From: Anniella stebbinsi
Taxonomy: Eukaryota; Chordata; Lepidosauria; Squamata; Anniellidae
Direction of reading: 5' to 3'
Assembly: GCA_029215795.1 (NCBI GenBank)
Contig: JARDYH010000002.1
Span: forward strand, 278,636,310 to 278,700,309
Length of the DNA stretch: 64,000 nt
Shown: positions 1-11,619 of the stretch, piece after piece
How the letters are laid out: each line of letters opens with the position of its first letter
Numbering within the stretch: the stretch's first letter is position 1
Translations under genes and position numbers: made by a program
The notes under the pieces: generated by a model
Databases searched by the model: none
The model's input: the letters and a program-made list of their open reading frames with translations, nothing else
Told to the model about the DNA's origin: nothing

Positions 1-1165
1 ACCCATACTCTGGATCATTGTTTATGTGTGAACCAGGTCTCTGTGTCTTTTTAACACAGGTATGGATTTTTCTTCTGAATCAAAATGGGCTCACCAAAGA
101 AATATTTCTGAGCTATACCTATTGCATAAAACATCAACTATCTTCTATTTTTACACAGGTCATTATTTTAAATGGAGAAGAGACAAATCCATCTTCTGCC
201 CAAAGAAATGTGAAACATCTACCGAATGGTATGAGTTTTATTTGCAGAACTGTCCCATTGCAATTCATGTCTTGGTTCCAAAAGTCTATTTAGTCAGCAA
301 TAATTCTAACATCAATAGCAAATTTTAAAAGTGTTGAAAATTAATCATGATGACCCAATACGATTTTCAAGCCTTTGAAGTACAATTCATGTGACTGAGG
401 AACCCCAAATGGGAACATAACCTATCTCCCATAACAAAAATTAGGCATAATCATTTAGCTGAGTCAACTAGTATTGCCAAGTAAATGCCACTGATTATAA
501 TCATGATAATGACAATTAATAAACACTAAAGAGGCAAATCTATTCAGTCAAAAAATCTGCTAGACACGACACACCTTTAATTACCTTTACTGGACCCAAT
601 GGGTGCATTTAATTACATAATAGAGCTGCACTAGCTATTTCTTATAAAACAAGGATCAAAGCCTGTTACTTTAGTACTTTGTGATACACGTTTCATAACA
701 AGTAATCAGGATATAAATCTTTCTCACAGAAGTTGCAGAGATGGTGAGAAGACAAAACTCCTTTCTGGGATTTTAGTAAAAACAGATCTCACAAAGGTTC
801 TGGAAGGAAAAGAAAACAGACCTTACGTTAACATCAGCTCACGAAATAGACATTGGCTACCTGGTCTCTACCTCGCAGGAGCATTTTTTTTTTGTTATAG
901 TCACTAGGCATTACATATTTTTTTAAAAGACAGGATGTTATAACTTTCAAATCATTTAGAAAAATACAGTAACATAAAAAGATGTCATAGCCGCATTTAG
1001 AGAGGCAACAATTAGCATTCCCCCCCCCTCCCCCCGGCCAGCGGCTGATTTTGAATGCTGGCGCTTTTCATTACTGCAGGTATCTTCCAGCCACCCCTGT
1101 AAAGCCCATACATGCTGGCTTGATTTTAAATATACGTTCAAGAACCAAATGCTTACAGCCCTTAC
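1..1165 (-). other. LGI1: LGI1 intron 1 (partial)
   Basis: Sequence downstream of the LGI1 exon 1 splice donor, so part of its first intron. I see no further LGI1 exon here; the next one must lie left of the window. A C-rich run sits near 1020-1036. No clear repeat family or other gene is recognised. Confidence 0.7.
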
Positions 1166-1356
1166 AGTGAGATCACGTCAGGCGGAACGCTGCGTGGAAT
1201 AGCTCTGGCATTTTCACATAAAGCATTATCTTTGGTACAAGTACACCACGCAGGACATGTTGTCTTTCCTGGTTTGCTCCCTTCAATCAGCAACAGTACA
1301 GATAAAAGGCACAGGGAAGAAGCAATTCTTCTAAAAGGTTTGCTGGCATTTCCCAT
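1166..1356 (-). CDS. LGI1: LGI1 first coding exon (signal peptide and start of LRR N-cap)
   Basis: First coding exon of leucine-rich glioma-inactivated 1, a secreted neuronal protein with N-terminal LRRs and C-terminal EPTP repeats. In mammals it bridges ADAM22/ADAM23 at synapses, and its loss causes familial lateral temporal epilepsy. The 63 complete codons start [13 protein letters not shown] and continue with a hydrophobic signal peptide (about residues 12-25). The LRR N-cap cysteines follow in CPAWCTC...C spacing (about residues 34-47), then a stretch ending VPPDVISL that is almost identical to human. The ATG at 1356 has a good context (AGAATGG). The exon ends in phase 2 at a strong donor, CT|GTAAGG (donor GT at 1165-1164). 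The human protein has an earlier Met; here the aligned codon is CTG, so I chose the second Met. A Trp replaces Val in the human CPAVC motif. The rest of the gene lies outside the window. Confidence 0.93.
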
Positions 1357-1456
1357 TCTTTTAATCCACTCTGGTTCCAGCCAGTTGAAGGAATAATATC
1401 CCAAAACATGAACAGGGTTTTTTTCTTTATTCAGCCGTTGAATGTCTATGAAACCA

Positions 1457-1461
<5 letters not shown>

Positions 1462-1513
<52 letters not shown>
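1462..1513. repeat. (CT)n microsatellite in the LGI1 leader
   Basis: About 26 uninterrupted CT units, reading GA on the LGI1 sense strand. It lies about 105 bp upstream of the LGI1 start codon, so probably inside the 5' UTR or core promoter. Confidence 0.95.
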
Positions 1514-1517
<4 letters not shown>

Positions 1518-2130
1518 GTTTCCAGCCCCTTTTCTGACTGTTTCCCTCTGAATGTGTTTTTTGTAGCTAGAAACCTGCAGCTGATCTGTTATTTCTTTTC
1601 AATTCACTCAGGCAGCGAACTGCTCAGAGAGGGGACCTGCGAGGTACTGGAAGACAGGGAGGGGGGGGGGGGAAATCCAACCAGCTGTAGAAGCAAAGAG
1701 GACTCGCATCGCCGCAAAAAAATATTGAGCACAACGCAGCCTTAGGTTGCAAAGTGACGCAACTGAGAACATACGCGGCTTTCACTTTTCTTAGGGGAGG
1801 CCCTCTTCTTGTTGCCAAAAATAGTACAACGTTGCGCTTTGCTGGTGGGTGGGCGGTGGGCGCGCGGTGGAGTGTGTATGGGGCGGGGGCGGGGGCGGAG
1901 ATCGCTCCTCTTTTACTAGATCCCTCCACCCGGGGAAAACATGCTTGGGGAATTGGCCGTTGCATATGCCAAATGTCAGGCGGAGGAGAAAGGGACGCTT
2001 CGTTCGGAAAAGGAATCGAGTGGCAGTGTCGGAAGTATCACTGCAAAAAATACGCACATCAGCAACATTATCAACATCAACAACAACAACAACAACAACA
2101 ACGGGATTATGCCTCTGCTGTCGTTTCACG
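1514..2130 (-). promoter_or_regulatory. LGI1: Candidate LGI1 promoter / 5' flank
   Basis: GC-rich stretch immediately upstream of the LGI1 leader. It has GC-box-like repeats (GGGGCGGGGGCGGGGGCGG near 1879-1897), a G run near 1663-1673 and a short (CAA)n repeat near 2076-2102. No TATA box is evident at a firm position and the transcription start cannot be fixed from sequence alone. Placement rests on the neighbouring exon and base composition. Confidence 0.45.
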
Positions 2131-2937
2131 AGCTTGTGTCACTACAAAACAAACAGGCACACATGAAACCCATGACCGAGAATGCCTGCAACTGTCATTG
2201 TAAAGAAAATATCCCTTCGCTCCCAGGCAAAACACCCAGCGGAATGCCTTTTTATCCTCCTTGCATCCTCAGTATTGTTAACGTACAACAGCAGGACGTT
2301 GAAGTAAACTATAGCGCAGGCCATTTCTTTTGGGAGCCTGTTTATTTGGTGCGGTGGTGTGTCACCCTTAGGCTCTAAAACCAAGGCTTAACCCTGGAAC
2401 ATATGACTGGATGGAAGTGCCTCTGAGCATGTTCGGTGTGCATTTGCCTAATCATTGAACTAGGAGCCTTCATACATCAGGGATGGAGGGCAGGGCGGGA
2501 GGAGATTCCCAGATCAGAGGATGCTGAATCCAAACCAATTTGAGCCATGGCATCACTTTCCCTAGAAATTAAGGACTTGGGGTGGTTTCTTTAATATTTA
2601 CATTCATTGCCCCAACATAAGTCCATTTTTTCTTAGCAGGAGTGGTTTCTCCTACCTTAGCACTGCTATTATAACTATGAGATCCTTAAAGCCCTATCTA
2701 AATATAAATTTAGAACAGATCATACGAATCATGCACCTGTACTTAGATGCAACATTTCTGAAGCGAAGCTAGCCTGCTGGCCCAGAGACTTGGAGATGAA
2801 ATGAATAGTTTCTTTTTCAGCAGAGAAAAGGACAAATAACATATAACAGACTGTCACATGATTCTTCCTAGTGACAGCGTTTTTGTTTTTTTTTTAAATG
2901 AAAAGCAGCCATGGGAAGCTAAAATCTCCCCATTTTA
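2131..2937. other. Intergenic, nothing recognised
   Basis: AT-rich spacer upstream of LGI1. I see no exon or clear repeat. Confidence 0.5.
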
Positions 2938-3330
2938 TTTTTTCTTTTATTTATTTCATTTCTAACCCGCCTCTCCATCCAGATCGAGGCGGGGAACAAC
3001 AATAAATATAAATATAAAAACAATAAAATAGATAAACCATTAAAACAGATAAAAACAAATACATTATTAAAAACATCTTAAAATTAAACTGGGTAGGCCT
3101 GCCAGAGGAGCAGTGAAGGAGCAGTGGAGGAGCAGTGAAGGAGGGATGAGGTGCCTCACCCTTTTCTTCCCCGGTATCTTTTCCCCTGGCAAGTGAAAGG
3201 TGGAAATTTTGAGCAGACAAATGGGAGTAATGGATGAGTTTAAGCAGCCCCTGTGGTCTGCTCCTGATTTCAGCCTGCTAGGGCTGCTTTTTATTAATAA
3301 AAAGATGTTGGCAGGAGAAGTTATGGAACT
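2938..3330 (-). mobile_element. LINE 3' end (L2/CR1-like), minus orientation
   Basis: Starts with TTTATTTATTT (an AATAAA-type tail on the minus strand), then ACCCGCCTC...GATCGAGGCGGGG. The same tail occurs at 43438-43760. No coding remnant is kept. It contains a small local repeat (GGAGCAGTGAAGGAGCAGTGG) around 3105-3140. Confidence 0.6.
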
Positions 3331-3393
3331 GCTCATCATGTGTAGTTTGGTTCAGAGGATCAGCTACTGCAACTGAGCATGTGACTAAACACA

Positions 3394-4091
3394 TATGGGT
3401 CCATCACACCTACTTTTTTTCCAGGTACGATCCATGGTTTCCACCTCCGTTTCATTAGCATGTCAAGTGCTGGTCCCTTTCACGTACCTTCCTGGTATTT
3501 CCATTGTATCGGCAAAATCTCTTTTCACTTGTTCACTCTTCCGCTATTGCGCCCGCCCCACACCCTTCTCCTTCTCCTTCCCCCTCCCCCTCCAGTTCAT
3601 TGATTCTTGTGGTTGATGGACATTGTGATGGACGTGAGCGCCTTCCCCAACATCTGGTTTTCCTGTCTAGCGTTTTAGTGATTTAGCATTTCATCAGCTG
3701 GGTGCCATTTCTGCCTTTAGAGGTGAGATAATACTCCCTTCTGCACAGGGTCTTCACGCACCCTCTCTCCTTCCCTCCCCCTTCCTGGTTGAATGGTTCT
3801 ATGGATGGAGGAGAACATCCCCGCCCTCCTCTTTCATCAGCAAGACCGCCCTTCAATACATACACCCCCAAGAAGGGACATTCTGCGACATAGCACGAGG
3901 GCGGCAATACACGGTGATGAAAGGACGTGGAGAAAAAATACTGCACTTTCCCTGCCCTAGAAAAACACATGAAATGGAGGGAAAGAGAAAATATGACTAC
4001 AGGATAGAGACGATGTTGTGTGAGGATCGCGGGGCAAAATGGTAAACAAGGCAAGACAAAAGTGTGATAAAACGCTGGTGTGATGGAGTTC
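3394..4091 (-). mobile_element. Non-autonomous TIR element, CTCCATCACACC family, copy 1
   Basis: Left end TATGGGTCCATCACACC and right end GGTGTGATGGAGTTC form an inverted pair. The interior around 3770-3900, read on the minus strand, matches the copy at 25810-25930 (shared landmarks: a GGGGGYGTGTRTGTTGAAGG stretch, GTCTTGC, GGAAGGAGAGAGGG). No transposase reading frame. Target duplication not evident at this copy. Confidence 0.6.
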
Positions 4092-5595
4092 ATCCAATCA
4101 AAACAGACATTTCCATCCCCTTCCTCTGTTGGCTCCCTGCATCAGATGTTTTATTGTAAGCTCCTTGGAACAGAGACCTATCCTCTTGCACTCTTTAAAG
4201 CACCCTGGTCAATGGTGGTGGTGGTGGAGAATTCTATATTGCAATGGATTTTCCGTACTTCTACTGCTCTATAAAGAATTCTCTTGTCAGCTTGGACTTC
4301 AGATGCATAGTCATGATAAGAGAAAATGAATGGATCAATTCTGTCTTTAGTATAACTCCATTAATTCAGATGCAAAGGGAAAAGGTTGGTTCCTAGAACA
4401 CCATAGCCACTGAACAGCCATCGATCAAATTATTTTCCTTCGTAAGAATAAAGTCTCTGAGTGCAACTGTGATCAGAAATGTTGATGGGGCATGGATTAG
4501 AGGAAGGGTGTACATCACTAAGAGTTGGCGAATGAAACATGCAGAATAGCAACACAACGTCTTCTGAGTGATAGTGTTCGGTGCCCTCCATCTAGAAGCA
4601 CCCCTGGTTACAGGTAAGCTACTGCCTGCTTCACCCTTCTTGGCAGATGTAATGTCAAGAACTCATGGCTAAGGGCAGGCAGGTTCCTTGGGGACAGGCA
4701 GTAAGGTGGCAGACAGTCAGTATGTGGGCAAGCAGGCAGCAGGCAGATGGGCGGGGGGAGTAGTCTGTCGTAAAGAGAGAGAACCTGCACAAAGAACAGT
4801 TTCCAAATTGGCCAAACTGAGGGATGCAACTGGTCCGTGAGCTTAATATCAAACAGTAGCATGGGATGGCCTTCTGGTTTCACTGGATTTGCCAGTCCAG
4901 GAAGATTCAGGGATGCTTTGTGTCTTGGCTTGAACTGCCTGCAGCTACTAACCAGCAGCACCCGTAGTGATGCAGGGTGCAGGGAACAGAGGCCTGATTC
5001 ACAGCAGTCCTTGAATTAGGGGGGGGGGAATTGGAGGGCCTTTAATGAAATTCACAATTCCCACCCCTGACACCCACCCATGTTAGCCAAATCATCACTC
5101 TCCATATGCTTCTCAACACATTAGCTAAGCGATGGTGGAGTCACAAATGTGAGGGGAATGGCTAGCTTTCCTGTCATTCAAGCATGGATCCAAAGGACTC
5201 TGGACAAGTCTCTGACAAGTGTATGTGAATGCATGTGTGTAAATAGACAGATGGATAGATCCATTTTAAAAATCACGGACTGGGCTGTTCTTTAAACCTC
5301 TTCTCAACACACTCTGAGGATGTTTCCAGATGAGGCTTTAAATGGCAATCACCCTGCTTTATTCACAGAATTTTACAGGGGATCCAGACAACAGCATCTT
5401 CCCCTTGTAATACTCCCACGCTTTCCCATCACTTCTCCAGTCTTTTTTCTCTACACCGGAGAAAAAAACATTAAGGAGGAAGACAGAAGAGCTGCACAAT
5501 GTCTTTTGACTGGTAGCGCTAGAAGCCCTCTATCTGGAAGCATGCTCAGTCCTATGACGACAATGAAATGATGTAAGCGTTGCCATTTAATCCCC

Positions 5596-5599
<4 letters not shown>
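4092..5599. other. Intergenic, mostly unique sequence
   Basis: No exon or named repeat recognised. Contains a short G run near 5020-5028 and a CAGGCAG-rich stretch near 4675-4745. Confidence 0.4.
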
Positions 5600-5643
<44 letters not shown>

Positions 5644-5660
5644 ACACACACACACACACC
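5600..5660. repeat. Compound (CT)n(CA)n microsatellite
   Basis: About 21 CT units to 5641, followed by about 8-9 CA units to 5659. Confidence 0.95.
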
Positions 5661-6479
5661 TTCTTCCGCTTCTGTACACATCTTCCTGTGTCCATGCATG
5701 ACACAATAGAACCTCATTTCTTTGTTTGCATTTTGCACTTTAGGACAACAGATCTGAGAAGCTTGCTTCCCACAACTTGGTTTAACTACAAGCCTTAAAG
5801 TTACAGTGGCTTATTTTTTTTTTATTACAGAGCCATAAAAAGTGAGCTTCTATTCCCACTCCTGCCAAGCAGGGCATCTGCTTTGTTTTGACATCAATCT
5901 GTTTATAAGATTATGTGGGCTGTATGGATTTTTAATGGCTCACTCAAGTGTTAGTTGTGGAAATCTGGTTTCCCAATTATAAGCTCAGTCACCATGACCT
6001 CCCTGACTCTTCGGGGGTGAAACAAACTTTCTGCTGAGGCCAGCATCAAGGAGCCTGGCTGATTTCCTCCTTGCTCCTTACTTTCCTGCTTCTCCTGGCA
6101 AAACAGATTTTTTATTAGATTGAACATTCCTAGGCAGGCCCAACACAGACTTGTAGCAGTTCCCTCAGCACCTTGTGAGTGCCCAGAGACTACTGCCCAG
6201 CTCTCACAACCATTGTAGGGTTGCCACCTGTCCATTTATTATCTGGACAGTTTAGGAATTGAAGATTTGTGATTCAGGTGCACAAACTCCATAAGCGGCT
6301 TTGGAAAAGAGCAGGGAGATCAGGGCCATGACTGGCATCAGGGGTCGGCATCATTGGACAGCTACAGAAGTAGGTTGGCCATGTCAACGCTCTTATAGAA
6401 GACAGTCCTATACTTGAAGTGGAAGTCACAGTCTTCCACTCTATGGTGAGATGTACTGTATTTCGATTTATATTATAAT

Positions 6480-7021
6480 TATTTCTAAATGTGCATCTAT
6501 ATGTAGAAATTATCCCTGGAAAAGCAGGGTCATTCCCCTGCTTTTTACTGCGCAGGATTATTCCCCTGCGCAGGATAGGGACAACGTCATGTGAGTGTGG
6601 CCCCCTCCACAAGGATGCGCTTTTGCGCCCGGTTCGGGGATTATGCGCATTATCGCGGAGGCGCATTTACTCCTAATCCCTCTGCACGGGAGGCGGCGAG
6701 AGGCGGCGAAGCGCATTAATTGATGTCGAAAAAGCGCTTTACAAGAAGTTAACGCGCATAATCGCTTGTTCACACAGCGAAAATGCGCTTTAACGGCCGG
6801 AGCAAAATAAAAGTCGCTATTTAACGCGCATTCGATAATGCGCATAATCCAGGAGATAACGCGCCTCTGCGCCCGTTTTGCGCTCCGCTGGTGTGGAGGT
6901 AAAATTTATAATGAGCCTTCAAAGAGCATTAAACCTCTCTTGTGGAGGTAGCCTATCACACTGCAAAAACGCATACCAGGAATGGTGAGAATGCAATAAA
7001 TTGCTGGTGTGATGGAGCTCA
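6480..7021 (-). mobile_element. CTCCATCACACC family, copy 3, interrupted by another element
   Basis: Ends at 7021 with GCTGGTGTGATGGAGCTC. Read from there on the minus strand it follows the copy at 25595: CAGC, ATTTATT, CCTGGTATG, TTTTTGCAG. It breaks near 6950 and resumes near 6600 with ACTCACATGACG, then CCCTRTCCTGCGC as in 25665-25690. The gap is filled by the element at 6604-6948. The far end is uncertain. Confidence 0.5.
6604..6948. mobile_element. CpG-rich TIR element (CCTCCACAAG ends), nested
   Basis: Bounded by a perfect 10-bp inverted pair, CCTCCACAAG at the left and CTTGTGGAGG at the right. A third, internal TGTGGAGG lies at about 6892. The interior is dense in CpG and repeats ATGCGC, GCGCAT and GCGCTTT motifs many times. 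It has no coding capacity. It sits inside the element at 6480-7021. Confidence 0.55.
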
Positions 7022-10000
7022 ATGTCACCCAAAGAATATAAACATGACCAAACATAAAGAAACAGAAAAAGTACAATGTTTGTTCATAGTACCCAGTTCC
7101 AGCCAAGTTATTTTGGCACCTGAAGCAGAAAATCCCACAAGCGCCATTCCCCAACCCTGGCAGTAAAATACAATAACAATACATTAAATAACTAACAATT
7201 TGTTGCCCTTTCATGACATCCAAACTCAGTTTGCAGAGGCGTATGCCTCACTGTTCCTAATACTAGGGGCATGATTCACTTACCTGATGTTGGAGAAAGG
7301 AAGACATTTTCTGCACTGGCCATTCTCCAGGCACATTTTCAATAAACCAGCATGTTCCGGGTCTAATTTCTGCAACTTGTGTGAGTGCACATTTTCTTGG
7401 ATAGCTGGGAGTTTCAGACATAACAGCGGTGTCTCAAGAAGGTACTGGCACAGGGGTCACCTCTAGCATGAATCTGGCTCTGCTACTCCATAATTTCAAG
7501 ATGGTAGGAATCTTTGGGTCTCTGCTGTGCTCTAGTATACTTTAGGGGTGAATATAGCAACCTATTCATCATTTTGGGAAACTGTGACTTATTTTGTTTT
7601 GAAGTGCCCACTAGACAGCCATGACTTCCATTGAGTAGAGATAAACCTGCACTGGTCTTATCAGTCCCTGGTCCAGTTTGATATTGCAGATGGAGGCCAG
7701 CCAGTGCACTACTAAAGAAAAATAACTTAAACCCAGGTTAGGAGTAATGGTCAGAGCATTTGAGCTTCTAGAATATTGTCCTCTGAGAAGTCAGCTGTAT
7801 TTTATACATTTATACATCTATTTTGGCACCTGAGGCAAGGTGATATCTTGGCACCATACAGGCAGATACACGGCCACCCTCTCTCTTGCCTGCTCTGGCA
7901 GCAGCTGCTACCAATACCCACCTTCCTCCTACCCATCACCTCCTAGCAGTGCTACCTCCTCCCCCATGCATCACCCCTGGCCTCCTCCTCCTCGTCTCTC
8001 TCTTAACCCCATCCCCTTTGGTCTCTGCCCTCCTCCACTCTTCCATCTTCTGCCCTGGCCACAGCCTGACTACCTTGGTCACTCTGAAGGGCCCTTCCTA
8101 GTGAGGGAATCAGGGGGCCAATCTTCATAGAAATGGAATGAGAATCAGGTTCTGTTTTATCTGATTTTTCATGAAATCAGTTTTGGTCTGTCAGTGGAAC
8201 ACCAAGCAAGAACAGTGGAGTATACACTGTCTAAAAAGTCACTTTCACAAGTCAAACTGCCCTTGAATCCACCTTAGTTTGAGGTCGGGTGAGCAGGGTC
8301 CCGCCAGGTGAACCGAACATCATCAACCCTGTTGATGCTACTGAGTGAATGAGAGGCTTGTTTCCCCCACCCTGCCCCATGCTCCCCTGCTCAGAGGAAG
8401 AAATGAAATCAGCCCCACAGTACTGACAGTCCCAATTTGGTCCCACTTCACACTTATTAGTGAAGGAGCCTCTTATAAATGAAGGAGCCCCCAAATGATA
8501 GTGAGATTGCATATTCACACAATCGCGTGTTCGCGCATTTGCAATTTTAGATGTGCTTTACTTCTAGATGAAGGAGCCTCCGAATGCTAGTGGAAGGTGT
8601 CTGGGCTCAGCGCCCCCTCTCTGCCTGTAGATCATGCATGGAGCAAAAGGGCTGGAGATACCTCCCTCTGCTAGTGCTAGTGGCCCTCCCACCCCAAGCC
8701 TCCTTGCTTGGCTATGAACATGCACAGGCTATGGTTTTATTCCTCTGATGTTTTCTTTTAACATCTCATACTGCACTTCTGAGAAGTAGAAATGAAAGGT
8801 GGAGAAGAGAGCTGCAGGAGGGTAATGGGGAAAAGGGACTGCCCTACCCCTTGACCAGGTCACAGCAGTCACAGAAAACTACTAGGCATGCCCAGCACGC
8901 CAGATTCAATTCGGAGGAATGAGGCACACTGGAGCTGAACTGCATGGGAGCCACATTTAAGGAAAAAAGAGGTACAAATGCACCTTTTTGAGATGGAAGC
9001 TGCAGGGTTGCTGCTGATTGGCGATAAGGTCATGTGTCGCAAACAACCTTCAAGTGGTCTCCCTCCTCATTAAATCACCGGTGTAGATTGGCAGCACATG
9101 CGATCTCTAAGGCCACCTCATCCAGAATGCCTCACTATGAGGAAGGAACCTGCACGGTGGGGAATTTTGGCCGCCACCAGGTGGGCTTTCTGGAGAGCTT
9201 TGGTAGCTATTTTTCTGCTATGGAATTTGCTAGTGGAGCTTCCGAGAGAACCTACCCCTCCCCTTAGGAATTCTCAGAGTGATTAGGCGAGTGATGCTCA
9301 AGAGAGCTGGGCCAGGTACTGACCACAGGTAAGTGCTCAGGTCAGCTCTCTGGGGTGCCAGGCAAGCTGATGCCTCACTCTGAGAAGCCTCAAAGCTACG
9401 CATGGGGCAGCTACTTCACATCACTGGTTAGGAGGGCCTGGAGTGCCACTATCCTGCCACCACTGCACAACTGCCACAGACACCACTTCCAAATAAGTCA
9501 TTTGCCACCCCCAGAATTTGGCACCCAAGGCGGTCGCCCTGTTCAGCTCCCACAAAGAAACGACTCTGAATGTATTTTTCATTTTGAGTGTTCTGCTGCT
9601 CTTACTGTGACAGCTAGGTGGCTACTGTAACCTGGCAACAAGAAGATTGCAGTCATGTACGTTCTGCAAAACCTATTAAGATTGAAGCTGCCACCTCTCA
9701 TCATGAATCTGAGCTTTTGCCATACAGCCTCTTTGATGTACAAATCTTGATGCGTCTTACCTTGGTTACTTCTTTTCTCCTGCAGCTGGGTGGCCTGAAA
9801 CAACCATTAGAAACAAAAGAAGGTGGAATGACGCCAGAATACTCCTTAGAGACATAGACTCGCTTCTCTCAGTATTTTAATTCCACCTCTTTGCCTGGAA
9901 GGAAGGATTCCCCCAACATAAGAACAATACTGTAAAACTAGTCATCTTTAGACCTGGGGCAGGCTTCCAATTTTGCACTCACTTCTAGCCCTGGTCCATC

Positions 10001-10029
10001 TGACTTTATACAGACAGCACAGAAATAAA
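7022..10029. other. Intergenic, mixed unique and old repeat sequence
   Basis: No exon recognised. TTTTGGCACCTGARGCA-type fragments recur near 7108, 7821 and (as TTGGCACCCAAGGCGG) 9520, probably parts of one old interspersed repeat. ATGAAGGAGCC boxes recur at about 8460-8585. A C-rich, protein-like frame near 7880-8130 has low complexity and no domain. Confidence 0.4.
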
Positions 10030-10030
10030 T

Positions 10031-10068
10031 AGATGATAGATAGATAGAAGATAGATAGATAGATAGAT

Positions 10069-10114
<46 letters not shown>
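10031..10114. repeat. (GATA)n microsatellite
   Basis: About 80 bp of GATA units with a few interruptions in the first half. Confidence 0.95.
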
Positions 10115-10115
<1 letters not shown>

Positions 10116-11619
10116 GAGATCAGAAAGGTTAAAGTATAAAACAGGAGTTACCCTAGAACTACCCATTTGGAAAGTGGTTAATAAAATCTGAGTTGAGTAA
10201 AAAATAGTTGGATACCTGGAGAGGAGGGGTCTACACAACGTCTATTTGGCACCTGTTTATGATAATATGCACTTTTCCCTATATTCGTATTTACGTCTAA
10301 TAGCGGTAGAAGGGAGCCATTAAGGCGAATTGCGGGCATCATAAAATGCACTTTACAATTGTTTATTTGCGGAGTTTTGCTGCAGAGTCGGTTCAGGGGT
10401 GTATGGCTGAACATTCAAAAATTGACAAAAGCACTCCCTGTCTCCTGATGGTACCTCCCCTGGACTTTCTTGCCATTTGTTAACCCCACCCACCTGATTT
10501 TCTCGCCATTGCCTGTCCAATCATGATCGCATGTGACTTCGCATGTGGGTACGATTTCTAAACATTGGATGTGCCTACAATTAGACTTTTTAGCAGGGCA
10601 GCATTGGCTTTGGGATCAAATGTAAAACCATAAAAGCATCATTTTTCCAGGTACTGGACGGCCCTGGCAAGAACCCGCCCGCGGAGCGTCTGTGGCAGCT
10701 GCCCCTTATCTCCTGCGCCCTGGAAATGTGCTGCTTCAAGGGCAAATTGTTGTGTTGCCTTTCTGATACAATGTTGCATTTCGCACTGATGTCCCAGTTC
10801 CATACAAACTTCCCATTATTCTGTCTGTCTCCGGACACCAAGATGCCAGCACAGTACGGTTCTGGAATGCCCAACGCTGAGCGGTCTAGAGGGCAACTTC
10901 GCCATCCCATAACCTGGTCTATGCGTCACAGAGGTGGGTGACTGGTAATGAGGGAGTGGGGGAGGGATGAACGATGGCCACAACAAAAAAACTGGATGGC
11001 CTCTCTTCCCCCACCCCACCAGTCTGCTTGATATTATACCAATTGTGTTGCCTTCTGCGCAGAATGAGGAGACTGGAGCATATATTGTGGTGTGCTCGCT
11101 CTCCGCTACCACTCCGGCTACCACCAGTGCCATTTGAATGACCCGCACGGCAGGGGACAGCCCAACTTGGACGTTGCATCTGTGGAGTGACATTAATTTC
11201 CAAGCGATTGTAAGATGTTCCCTTTTGTTCGGCGCGTTCCGCCCAATCCCCTGTGTTTTTCCCACTTGCGCTGTGCCTTTCAGATTGCTCCAGCCACACT
11301 TTTCAGTGGGATTTTGGCCACATGTAACCATTAGTAGAATAAAAATATTGCCTTGCTTTATGATAATAAAACAAGTGTTCTTTTCATTGCGATACACTCA
11401 CACACTCACACCACTTCCAGGAAAATCAATGAAAGAAGGGAGAGAAGATAGGAAGCCCTATGCATGCTCAGGCGCTAAGATTCCCTTTCTTTTTCAAGCC
11501 TTGATCCCAGCAAGGGAGCGGGGAGGGAAGCCTTAGCGGACCTCAAATTATACTCAAAATGAGCAACGCACATCCTTATTCCAACTCCCTTGTTTCAGGA
11601 TAGAACCAGCTCCATGTGA
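10115..11619. other. Intergenic patchwork with CpG-rich blocks
   Basis: CpG-containing, mobile-element-like stretches occur near 10230-10420, 10660-10900 and 11090-11270. None has an ORF with a recognisable domain or clear ends. The frames of 100-190 codons here have no initiator context, splice signals or known motifs. Confidence 0.35.

Noticed and set aside
1459..1461. Upstream LGI1 start giving a longer N-terminus
   Set aside because: The upstream frame is open but the codon is TTG, and the sequence before MGNA has no ATG. The N-terminal extension does not look like a signal peptide.
1754..2203. 149-codon frame upstream of LGI1 as a gene
   Set aside because: Low-complexity (poly-Gln/His from the CAA repeat) in a promoter-like region, with no conserved motif.
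10031..10114. CRISPR-like or regulatory array
   Set aside because: Simple (GATA)n microsatellite without spacers; the genome is vertebrate.
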